The translations under genes were made by a program, and so were the position numbers. The notes beneath the pieces were generated by a model, which was not told the origin of the DNA, did not search any database, and worked only from the letters and a program-made list of their open reading frames with translations. This document shows positions 36,052-43,938 of a stretch of DNA of 64,000 bases, piece by piece (positions within the stretch are counted from its first letter, which is position 1; each line of letters starts with the position of its first letter). This stretch comes from Dietzia aurantiaca (GTDB lineage: Bacteria; Actinomycetota; Actinomycetes; Mycobacteriales; Mycobacteriaceae), in the NCBI RefSeq assembly GCF_021033825.1, contig NZ_JAIFXZ010000004.1, positions 42,736 through 106,735 of the forward strand, in the 5' to 3' direction.

Positions 36052-36270
36052 CTACGCGGCGGGAAATGCAGCCAGGATCTCGACGGAAGAGACCATTCCG
36101 ACATCCCGCAGCACCTCGATCGCGGCCCGGACATCAGGAGCGAGAACATACCCGCAGGACTCCGCAGAAAGGTCGTCTACCTGGGAACTCTCCGACCACA
36201 GCAACTCCACGATACATCCGGAGCAACCGCGATCCGCCTCAGGGCATCGTCCACAGTCCAATGAAAACAT
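36052..36270 (-). CDS. Small conserved Cys-rich protein (hypothetical)
   Basis: Predicted 72-residue protein. The N-terminus is MFSLDCGRCPEADRGCSGC, giving a C-x2-C-x6-C-x2-C pattern like a small zinc or Fe-S site. The rest (DVRAAIEVLRDVGMVSSVEIL) is an amphipathic helix pattern. I recall short actinobacterial proteins with D-C-x2-C...C-x2-C and a similar A-x-x-V-L-x-D-x-G-M/L-V end, but cannot name a family. It precedes the riboswitch-controlled NlpC/P60 gene on the same strand. No convincing ribosome-binding site is seen, so start and reality are moderately certain. Confidence 0.55.
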   Translation of the reverse strand: MFSLDCGRCPEADRGCSGCIVELLWSESSQVDDLSAESCGYVLAPDVRAAIEVLRDVGMVSSVEILAAFPAA

Positions 36271-36422
36271 GATCTATCTCACACTCCGTCCCGGGCGCGT
36301 TGCCCGTCCGTTATCGATCCGCGATCCGCGTGTCGTGACGACCGTCAGGCCGGACCATAGACAGCAGGTACGACATCCCCTCGTCGAGCGGCCGGGGCGG
36401 CAGCAGTGTCGGACCGGACCGC

Positions 36423-36428
36423 TACGGT
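36423..36428 (+). promoter_or_regulatory. Leaderless-type -10 box for the DEDDh exonuclease gene
   Basis: TACGGT, exactly 7 bases before the ATG at 36436, with no ribosome-binding site. Confidence 0.5.
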
Positions 36429-36435
36429 CTGCGGC

Positions 36436-38085
36436 ATGTCCCGACCGATCTCTCCACCGACGACATCGGCGCCGTCGACCGCCTCGCCGGGGGCGCAGAC
36501 GTCGTTCGATGAGCTCGAACCACTGCTGTCGGAGATCACCTTCGTCGTCGTCGACCTGGAGACGACGGGCACGCGAGCCGGTACCGACGAGATCACCGAG
36601 GTCGGCGCGGTGCGGGTACGCGGCGGCGAAGTACAGGCGGAGCTGTCCACCTTCGTCGCGATCGACAGCCCGCTCCCCACGCACATCAGCCGACTCACCG
36701 GGATCCTGCCCGGCGATCTCGTGGACGCGCCGCGACTCGGCGAGGTCATGGCGACGTTCCTCGAGTTCTCCCGGGGAGCTGTCCTCGTGGCACACAACGC
36801 CAGGTTCGATCTCGGGTTTCTTCGCGCAGCGGCATCCGCCACAGGAAACGAGTGGCCCGAGCCCTTGTCTCTGTGCACCCTCACGCTCGCCCGCCGCATC
36901 CTGCACAGCGGGGAGACGCGAGGGCACCGGTTGGGGACACTCGCAGCGCACCTCGGGTCGGCCGTCGAGCCGAACCATCGCGCCCTCCAGGACGCGAGGG
37001 CGACCGTGGACGTCCTCCACGCGCTCATCTCCAGGGTGGGCGACTGCGGCGTCTCCACGCTGTCGGAGCTCCGTTCCTACGACGGGCGTCTGTCCCCCGA
37101 GGTCCGTCGTCGGGCCTCGCTCACCGACTCACTGCCCACCGGCTCCGGCGTCTACGTCTTCCGCGACGGTGAGGGCGTCCCCCTCTACGTGGGGTCGTCC
37201 GTCGATGTCCGCCGGCGAGCGCGTTCCTACTTCTCCGGCGGTGACACCCGGGGTCGGATGCGAACGATGGTCGGACTCGCGGATTCCGTCGAGGCTGTGG
37301 AGTGCTCCCACCTGCTCGAGGCATGGAGCGTCGAAGAGCAATTGATCGACTCACTCCAACCACCTTTCAACCGCCGGTCCCGCGCTCCACGGCGCGGCTG
37401 GTGGCTCGCCCCACCACGCGGGAAGGGCACGAAGGGACGGGTGAGCCGAATCCCGGAGGACCATCTGGCGTTGGGGCCGTTCCGGCGAGCCGAGGATGCG
37501 CGATCAGCGTGGGAAGACCTCGTCATGGGCTTCGGGGCCGAACCGACACCACAGAACTGGCTCGAACTGGTGACCGGGGAGGACTCCGGGCCCCTGCGAA
37601 TGTTGACGGCGAGAGTGGACGACATCGCCGCGGAAGGCGGCTTCGAACGGGCGGCCCGGCTACGGGACCGGACCGCCATGCTCATCCGTGTCCTCACCCG
37701 GCTCCAGGAACTCGCTGCCACCGCGGGCCTGACCGAACTGGTCCTGGCCCAGAGAGCGGGCCGCGCGAGGTGGGAGGTGGCGGTGATCCGTCACGGCCGC
37801 CTCGCGGGCTCTGGAGCGGTACCCACCGGCGCCTCGCCGATGCCGGTCATCGACGCGTTACGCACGGCGGCGACGTCAGTGCGGCCCGGGCCCGGGCCGC
37901 TGGGAGGCGCGACCCTGGACCAGGTGCGGAATGTCCACCGATGGATAGATTCCGCACCCACACGCATCGTGTCCGTCGCGGGCTCGTGGCAACTTCCCGT
38001 GAACGGCGCACACACAGTGAGCGACTGGGCGTCACGCGCCGAACGCGCGGCGTCGGAACACGCGGAGACGAACGGCGCGCGGTAG
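36436..38085 (+). CDS. DEDDh 3'-5' exonuclease fused to a GIY-YIG (UvrC-like) nuclease domain (Rv2191-like)
   Basis: Predicted DNA-processing protein of 549 residues. An epsilon-type exonuclease domain (about 35-205) has VVVDLETTG, ISRLTGI, LVAHNARFDLGFL and HRALQDARATVDVL. A GIY-YIG domain (about 235-320) follows with GSGVYVFRDGEGVPLYVGSS and a UvrC-like ARSYFSGGDTRGRM. The C-terminal 200 residues include a UvrB-interaction-like helical pair. The full UvrC C-terminal endonuclease is missing. Similar fusions, including Rv2191, occur through the mycolata and related to UvrC homologues called Cho. The ATG is fixed by the TACGGT box. Confidence 0.9.
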   Translation: MSRPISPPTTSAPSTASPGAQTSFDELEPLLSEITFVVVDLETTGTRAGTDEITEVGAVRVRGGEVQAELSTFVAIDSPLPTHISRLTGILPGDLVDAPRLGEVMATFLEFSRGAVLVAHNARFDLGFLRAAASATGNEWPEPLSLCTLTLARRILHSGETRGHRLGTLAAHLGSAVEPNHRALQDARATVDVLHALISRVGDCGVSTLSELRSYDGRLSPEVRRRASLTDSLPTGSGVYVFRDGEGVPLYVGSSVDVRRRARSYFSGGDTRGRMRTMVGLADSVEAVECSHLLEAWSVEEQLIDSLQPPFNRRSRAPRRGWWLAPPRGKGTKGRVSRIPEDHLALGPFRRAEDARSAWEDLVMGFGAEPTPQNWLELVTGEDSGPLRMLTARVDDIAAEGGFERAARLRDRTAMLIRVLTRLQELAATAGLTELVLAQRAGRARWEVAVIRHGRLAGSGAVPTGASPMPVIDALRTAATSVRPGPGPLGGATLDQVRNVHRWIDSAPTRIVSVAGSWQLPVNGAHTVSDWASRAERAASEHAETNGAR

Positions 38086-38135
38086 CACACCCGAGGGTCG
38101 GGCCGGCCGCGGACCCGACACCCAGGAGAGCGGCG

Positions 38136-39197
38136 TCAGCGAACGCTACTGACCCGGGCCCACGTGTCGAGTAGCCGTGTCGCCGAGCCGTCGTCGATCG
38201 CGGCGGCCGCCCGATCCACGGCAGAACGCATGGAGCTCACCAGGTCCGCGTCCCTATCCAGCCCGTCGAAGGCCACCAGGGCTGCCGCGGAGTTCAGGAG
38301 CACGGCATCACGGACCGGGCCTCTCACGCCCGCGAGCAGATCGCGGGCAACACCCGCATTGTGCTCGCCGTCGCCGCCCCGCAACTCCTCGATCGAGCAG
38401 GTCTGCATGCCGAAATCCCCGGGTTCGATCGAATCCTCGTCGACATGCCCGCCCGCGACACGCAACACGCGTGTCGCCCCGGTCATGGTGATCTCGTCGA
38501 GCCCGTCGGATCCGCGGACGACCAGGGCCGACTTCCCCCGACGCGCGAACACCTCGGCCATGACCGGCATGAGGTTCTCGAACGCGCACCCGATGAGATT
38601 CGCGATCGGGGACGCCGGGTTCGTGAGCGGCCCGAGGATGTTGAACACCGTCGGTATGCCGATCTCCTTGCGCGGCGCGGCCGCGAAGCGCAGGGCGGGA
38701 TGGAAGACGGGGGCGAAGCAGAAGGCGATCCCCACCTCATCCAGGCACCGGGCGACCTCGTCGGGCCCCAGGTCGATCGCCACGCCCAGCGCCTCCAGAA
38801 CGTCGGCCCCGCCGCTCTTCGACGACGCGGCCCGGTTGCCGTGCTTGACCACCGGCACCCCGCAGGCGCTCACCACGAGGGACGACATGGTGGAGATGTT
38901 GACAGTGCCCTGTCGGTCCCCGCCGGTGCCCACGATGTCGACACACGGGCGGGAGGTGGGTACCCGGCGGGAGTAATCGAGCATCGTCGCGGACAGCGCG
39001 TCGAGTTCCGGGCCCGTCACGCCCTTCATCTTGAGCGCGACCCCGAATGCCCCGATCTGCGCGTCGGAGGCGACGCCCTCCATGATCCGGGCCATCGCCC
39101 AGCCGGCGGCGGCAGGATCCAGGTCCTCACCGCTGGTCAGGGTGCCGAGCACCGCGGGCCACGAGTGCCCCCCGTCGAACGTCGCCGAACTGCCCAC
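38136..39197 (-). CDS. trpD: Anthranilate phosphoribosyltransferase TrpD
   Basis: Second enzyme of tryptophan synthesis, transferring phosphoribose from PRPP to anthranilate. The 353-residue protein shows the PRPP/Mg motifs DIVGTGGDRQGTVNISTMSS, VVKHGNRAASSKSGGADVLEALG, FCFAPVFHPALR and FNILGPLTNP. The GTG at 39197 is chosen because GGAGGAGG lies 9 bases upstream; a further upstream frame is possible. It stands alone, without other trp genes, as in M. tuberculosis Rv2192c. It diverges from ctaE. Confidence 0.93.
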   Translation of the reverse strand: MGSSATFDGGHSWPAVLGTLTSGEDLDPAAAGWAMARIMEGVASDAQIGAFGVALKMKGVTGPELDALSATMLDYSRRVPTSRPCVDIVGTGGDRQGTVNISTMSSLVVSACGVPVVKHGNRAASSKSGGADVLEALGVAIDLGPDEVARCLDEVGIAFCFAPVFHPALRFAAAPRKEIGIPTVFNILGPLTNPASPIANLIGCAFENLMPVMAEVFARRGKSALVVRGSDGLDEITMTGATRVLRVAGGHVDEDSIEPGDFGMQTCSIEELRGGDGEHNAGVARDLLAGVRGPVRDAVLLNSAAALVAFDGLDRDADLVSSMRSAVDRAAAAIDDGSATRLLDTWARVSSVR

Positions 39198-39476
39198 GTG
39201 TACCGACCTCCTCCGAATACCGGATCGCACGACGCCTTCGACAACGCCGACCATTCGCCGTCAATCGTGCCACCGCAAAGTCCGACGGGGCCGACCGCCC
39301 ACCCCGGATGAGAGCGGAACGCAGGTTCCGAAGGCACGCCTGAGAGTGCCCTGATAGCCCCTGCAAGGGGGACGATTTCCGGGGTGCTTCCAGTAAGTTT
39401 CGAAAACGACCTGCGGAAACACTGAGCGGACACGCCGATTTCGGGGGTCCATGCAGACTCCACCCACCTCAGGGGT

Positions 39477-39482
39477 CATACT
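39477..39482 (+). promoter_or_regulatory. Leaderless-type -10 box for ctaE
   Basis: CATACT, 7 bases before the GTG at 39490, with no ribosome-binding site in the intervening bases. Confidence 0.45.
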
Positions 39483-39489
39483 TGGCCAC

Positions 39490-40101
39490 GTGACGAGCGC
39501 AGTAGATAACTCAGGATCGGCCATGGCCCAGCGTGTTCATTCGCTGAATCGGCCGAACATGGTCAGTGTGGGCACCATCATCTGGCTGTCCCAGGAGCTG
39601 ATGTTCTTCGCGGGCCTGTTCGCGATGTACTTCGTCTCCAAGGCGAACTCGGGAGGTGACTGGCCCTCCTATCCGGTGCACCTCAACGTGCCCTTCGCCG
39701 TGACGATCACCGTCATCCTCGTGGCGTCGTCGTTCACCTGTCAGATGGGTGTCTTCGCGGCAGAGCAGGGCGACGTCTTCGGCCTACGCCGGTGGTACGT
39801 GATCTCGGCGGTCATGGGGACGGTCTTCCTGCTGGGCCAGTCCTACGAATACCTGTACCTATACCTCGAGGGCGTCACCATCTCCTCGAGCGTCTACGGG
39901 TCGGTCTTCTTCATCACCACCGGATTCCACGGACTCCACGTGGCGGCCGGCGTGATCGCCTTCGTCGTACTCGTGATGCGTACGACGATGTCGCGCTTCA
40001 CCCCGGCACAGGCCACCGCGGCGATCGTCGTGTCGTACTACTGGCACTTCGTCGACGTCGTCTGGATCGGCCTCTTCGTCACCATCTACTTCATTCAGTA
40101 G
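39490..40101 (+). CDS. ctaE: Cytochrome c oxidase subunit III CtaE
   Basis: Membrane subunit of the aa3 terminal oxidase in the actinobacterial bcc-aa3 supercomplex. The 203-residue protein has five membrane segments. Family motifs are [25 protein letters not shown] near the start, [16 protein letters not shown] in the middle and [19 protein letters not shown] at the end. I start at GTG 39490 because of the -10 box 7 bases before; an upstream ATG at 39451 lacks support. First gene of the ctaE-qcrC-qcrA-qcrB operon. Confidence 0.95.
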   Translation: MTSAVDNSGSAMAQRVHSLNRPNMVSVGTIIWLSQELMFFAGLFAMYFVSKANSGGDWPSYPVHLNVPFAVTITVILVASSFTCQMGVFAAEQGDVFGLRRWYVISAVMGTVFLLGQSYEYLYLYLEGVTISSSVYGSVFFITTGFHGLHVAAGVIAFVVLVMRTTMSRFTPAQATAAIVVSYYWHFVDVVWIGLFVTIYFIQ

Positions 40102-40157
40102 TCAGCTGGCCGCAGGACGCTGTGTCCAGCAGGTCCCAACACCAAAGGGAACTCACA

Positions 40158-41042
40158 ATGAACTCACCTCACCCATCCGCTGCGGACTCGCCGGCGCCTG
40201 AACCGGCGCCGGCCACCACGCGGACTGCTTCCACCAAGCGGCGCCGCAAGGCGACCGGCGCGCTCGTCATCGCCGCCGGTCTGCTCGGCGCGGGAGCCAT
40301 CGCGACCGCCGTGGTCCCCGAGCCGCAGGTGGCCACCGCGCAGCAGGATCAGGCCGCGCTCATCGCCGAGGGTAAGTCGATCTACGACGTCGCCTGCATC
40401 ACCTGCCACGGGCAGAACCTGCAGGGCGTGGAGGACCGTGGCCCCTCGCTCGTGGGCGTCGGCGCGGGTTCGGTCTACTTCCAGGTGCACTCCGGTCGTA
40501 TGCCGGCAGCGGACAACGAGGCCCAGGCCGAGCGCAAGAAGCCGCGCTACAGCGAGCACCAGATCGTCGCCCTGGCCGCCTACGTCGACCAGTACGGCGG
40601 CGGACCGGGCATCATCACCAACCCCGACGGCACCATCGCCCAGGAGAGCCTGCGCGGCGTCTCCGGGGAGAGCCGCGCCGAGGAGCTGGCCCGCGGTGGC
40701 GAGCTGTTCCGCCTGAACTGCGCGTCCTGCCACAACTTCACCGGTCGCGGTGGCGCCCTGTCCGCGGGCAAGTACGCCCCGATTCTCGATCCTGCCAACG
40801 AGCAGGAGATCTACCAGGCCATGCTCACCGGCCCGCAGAACATGCCCAAGTTCTCGGATCGCCAGCTGACGCCGGACGAGAAGCAGGACATCATCGCCTA
40901 CATCAAGAACGCTGACTCCAAGGTCTCCCCCGGTGGCTATGGCCTGGGTGGCCTCGGCCCCGTCACCGAAGGTGTGGCCATGTGGCTTGTCGGCATCGTC
41001 GCCCTCATCGGTGCGACCCTGTGGATCGGATCCCGTTCATGA
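40158..41042 (+). CDS. qcrC: Diheme cytochrome c subunit QcrC of the bcc complex
   Basis: Fused cytochrome cc subunit that carries electrons directly from the bc1 module to the oxidase, replacing soluble cytochrome c in actinobacteria. The 294-residue protein has an N-terminal membrane segment (about 34-52), two haem motifs (CITCH at 80-84, CASCH at 188-192) with distal Met ligands in SGRMPAA and GPQNMPKF, and a C-terminal anchor ([18 protein letters not shown]). AAAGGGA precedes the ATG, 56 bases after ctaE. The stop overlaps qcrA (ATGA). Confidence 0.96.
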   Translation: MNSPHPSAADSPAPEPAPATTRTASTKRRRKATGALVIAAGLLGAGAIATAVVPEPQVATAQQDQAALIAEGKSIYDVACITCHGQNLQGVEDRGPSLVGVGAGSVYFQVHSGRMPAADNEAQAERKKPRYSEHQIVALAAYVDQYGGGPGIITNPDGTIAQESLRGVSGESRAEELARGGELFRLNCASCHNFTGRGGALSAGKYAPILDPANEQEIYQAMLTGPQNMPKFSDRQLTPDEKQDIIAYIKNADSKVSPGGYGLGGLGPVTEGVAMWLVGIVALIGATLWIGSRS

Positions 41043-42229
41043 GTGAGACCCCCAAGAACCCGTCCCCCGCGGACCTGGACCGGATGAGCGATGAGGAGCT
41101 CGTCCGGCTCGGTACCGAGCTCGACGAGGTCGACGTCAAGTTCCGCGAGGCCCGCTGGCCCGAGGGTGTCGAGACCCGCGCCGAGAAGCGCGCCGCACGG
41201 ACCGTCACCATCTGGTTCGCCCTGTCCGCCCTCTTCGGCCTGGCCTTCGCCGCCGTCTACATCTTCTGGCCCTGGGAGCACAAGGGTGAAGGAGAGGCCG
41301 GCCACGCGCTGTACATGGCGTACACGCCGCTTCTCGGCCTCACGATCGGTCTGTCGATCCTGTTCCTGGGCTTCGGCGCGGTGCAGTTCACCAAGAAGTT
41401 CGTTCCCGAGGAGATCTCGGTCCAGACGCGCCACGACGGCCCGTCGTCCGATGTCGACCGGCGGACGATCGTCGCCGAGCTCAATGACTCGTGGAAGTCC
41501 TCCACCCTGGGCCGCCGCAAGGTCATGGGCGGGTTCCTCGGTGCGAGCGTCGGTCTCATCGGCCTCTCCGCGATCCTGCCGCTCGGCGGCATGATCAAGA
41601 ACCCGTGGAAGCGCGGCCCGATGACCGTCGCCGGCGACGGCACGCTCCACACCACGGGCTGGACTCTCGCCTCGGACACCCGTCCCGACGGTCTGCCTCC
41701 GGAGAAGGTCTATCTCGGGCGTGACACCGCCAAGGTCTTCCCGGACGGCCACCCGCCCGCCGGGCAGGGCCGGCTCGAGCGGATCCACATCGACGATCTC
41801 TCGACCGGAGCCCTCGAGTCCGTGTTCCCGCTCCCCGCGAGCGCGATCGGCAACTTCACCGAGGACATGCACTCGATCCACGGCACCCGCAATGCGGTCA
41901 TGCTGATCCGCTTCCGCCCGGAGGACGCCGCTCGCGTGATCAAGCGCAAGGGCCAGGAGAACTTCAACTACGGCGACCTGTACGCCTTCTCGAAGATCTG
42001 CACGCACCTCGGGTGCCCCACCTCGCTGTACGAGCAGCAGACCCACCGTTTCCTCTGCCCGTGTCACCAGTCGCAGTTCGATGCGCTCGAGTACGCCAAG
42101 CCGGTCTTCGGCCCCGCCGCGCGTGCGCTTCCGCAGCTGCCCATCGCCGTGGACAACGAGGGCTACCTCGTCGCCAACGGTGACTTCATCGAGCCGGTCG
42201 GACCTGCCTTCTGGGAGCGTCGTTCATGA
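41039..42229 (+). CDS. qcrA: Rieske iron-sulfur subunit QcrA
   Basis: 2Fe-2S protein of the menaquinol-cytochrome c reductase. The 396-residue protein has the three membrane segments typical of actinobacterial QcrA (about 60-78, 96-118 and 165-185). The C-terminal Rieske domain has the cluster-binding boxes CTHLGC and CPCHQS. It is larger than single-anchor Rieske proteins of proteobacteria. Both ends overlap neighbours by ATGA, so qcrC-qcrA-qcrB are translationally coupled. Confidence 0.96.
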   Translation: MSETPKNPSPADLDRMSDEELVRLGTELDEVDVKFREARWPEGVETRAEKRAARTVTIWFALSALFGLAFAAVYIFWPWEHKGEGEAGHALYMAYTPLLGLTIGLSILFLGFGAVQFTKKFVPEEISVQTRHDGPSSDVDRRTIVAELNDSWKSSTLGRRKVMGGFLGASVGLIGLSAILPLGGMIKNPWKRGPMTVAGDGTLHTTGWTLASDTRPDGLPPEKVYLGRDTAKVFPDGHPPAGQGRLERIHIDDLSTGALESVFPLPASAIGNFTEDMHSIHGTRNAVMLIRFRPEDAARVIKRKGQENFNYGDLYAFSKICTHLGCPTSLYEQQTHRFLCPCHQSQFDALEYAKPVFGPAARALPQLPIAVDNEGYLVANGDFIEPVGPAFWERRS

Positions 42230-43848
42230 GCAACAACACCAAACTCGCCACAGTCGGAGACAATCTCGACTCGCGGTACACCATGGCCCAGGGCATGCGC
42301 CGGCAGATCAACAAGGTCTTCCCGACGCACTGGTCCTTCCTCCTGGGCGAGATCGCCCTGTACAGCTTCATCATCCTGCTGATCTCGGGTGTCTATCTCA
42401 CCCTGTTCTTCGATCCGTCCATGTCGAAGGTGATCTACCAGGGTGCCTACGCGCCGCTGAACGGCATCGAGATGTCCCGGGCGTACGAGACCGCACTGAA
42501 CATCTCGTTCGAGGTGCGCGGCGGTCTCTTCGTACGGCAGATTCACCACTGGGCGGCGCTGCTGTTCGTCGCCTCGATGGTCGTCCACATGATCCGGATC
42601 TTCTTCACCGGTGCGTTCCGCCGCCCGCGTGAGGCCAACTGGATCATCGGTTGTGTGCTGCTGCTCCTGGGCATCGTCGAGGGCTTCCTCGGCTACGGTC
42701 TGCCGGACGAGCTCCTTTCCGGCACCGGCCTCCGGATCACCTCCGCCATCATTGTCGGCCTGCCGGTGATCGGCACCTGGATGCACTGGATGATCTTCGG
42801 CGGGGACTTCCCCGGCGAGCTCATGATCCCGCGCTTCTATGTCCTGCACGTGTTGATCATCCCGGCCATCATCCTGGCCCTGATCGCCGCACACCTCGCG
42901 CTGGTCTGGTACCAGAAGCACACGCAGTTCCCCGGGCCGGGCCGCACCGAGAACAACGTCGTCGGCGTGCGTATCCTCCCGGTCTTCGCGGTGAAGTCGA
43001 TTGCGTTCGGTGCGATCACGCTCGGTGTGATCATGCTCTTCTCGGGCTTGTTCACCATCAACGCGATTTGGAACCTCGGGCCCTACAACCCGGCACACAT
43101 CTCGGCCGGATCCCAACCTGACTGGTACATGCTCTGGACAGAGGGCGGCGCACGTGTGATGCCGGCCTGGGAGCTCTACCTCGGCCCGTACACGGTCACC
43201 GCCACCACCTGGGTGGCCGTGATGCTCGGCGCCATGGTCGCCCTGATGTTCGTCTACCCGTGGATCGAGTCCAAGTTCTCGGGCGACACCGCTCACCACA
43301 ACCTGCTGCAGCGTCCGCGCGACGTCCCGGTCCGCACCGCCGCCGGCATGATGGCCATCACGTTCTACGTGATCCTCGTGCTGATGGGCGCGAACGACCT
43401 CATCGCGTACCACTTCGACATCTCGTTGAACGCCACCACGTGGGCCGGTCGTATCGGGCTGATCCTGCTACCGCCGCTGGTGTACTTCTCCACCTACCGC
43501 CTGTGCCTGGGTCTGCAGCGTGCGGATCGTGAGGTGCTGGAGCACGGCATCGAGACCGGCATCATCATGCGGATGCCGCAGGGTGAGTTCATCGAGGTCC
43601 ACCAGCCGCTCGGCGAGGTCGACGAGCACGGGCACGCGATCCCGCTCGAGTACGCGGGTGCCAAGGTGCCCTCCAAGATGAACCAGCTGGGCGTCGCCGG
43701 GCGGCCCCCGTTCGGTGGTCTGTCCGCCGACCCGGCCGACGAGGCCGAGCTGCTCGAGGGTTCGTCGCATGACAAGCACGAGCGTGAGTACCGGATGCTC
43801 AACACGCTCCAGGAGGAGAACCGTGCCCGTCGCAATGACGAGCACTGA
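42226..43848 (+). CDS. qcrB: Cytochrome b subunit QcrB
   Basis: Integral membrane diheme b subunit that oxidises menaquinol. The 540-residue protein has eight core membrane segments. Haem ligand histidines lie in [23 protein letters not shown] and [35 protein letters not shown] sequence marks the Qo site (PEWY equivalent). A C-terminal hydrophilic extension of about 120 residues is usual in actinobacteria. The homologue is the target of telacebec in M. tuberculosis. It ends the operon at a strong terminator. Confidence 0.96.
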   Translation: MSNNTKLATVGDNLDSRYTMAQGMRRQINKVFPTHWSFLLGEIALYSFIILLISGVYLTLFFDPSMSKVIYQGAYAPLNGIEMSRAYETALNISFEVRGGLFVRQIHHWAALLFVASMVVHMIRIFFTGAFRRPREANWIIGCVLLLLGIVEGFLGYGLPDELLSGTGLRITSAIIVGLPVIGTWMHWMIFGGDFPGELMIPRFYVLHVLIIPAIILALIAAHLALVWYQKHTQFPGPGRTENNVVGVRILPVFAVKSIAFGAITLGVIMLFSGLFTINAIWNLGPYNPAHISAGSQPDWYMLWTEGGARVMPAWELYLGPYTVTATTWVAVMLGAMVALMFVYPWIESKFSGDTAHHNLLQRPRDVPVRTAAGMMAITFYVILVLMGANDLIAYHFDISLNATTWAGRIGLILLPPLVYFSTYRLCLGLQRADREVLEHGIETGIIMRMPQGEFIEVHQPLGEVDEHGHAIPLEYAGAKVPSKMNQLGVAGRPPFGGLSADPADEAELLEGSSHDKHEREYRMLNTLQEENRARRNDEH

Positions 43849-43863
43849 TCACCTGTAGCACCC

Positions 43864-43908
43864 GACCGCGGGCCGGATCTCCACACGGAGATCCGGCCCG
43901 CGGTCTTT
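43864..43908 (+). terminator. Strong terminator of the ctaE-qcrCAB operon
   Basis: A perfect 19-bp stem (GACCGCGGGCCGGATCTCC and its complement) with a 4-base ACAC loop, followed by TTT, 15 bases past the qcrB stop. Confidence 0.9.
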
Positions 43909-43938
43909 GAGCAACCGATCCCCGCGCACAGGAGAACA

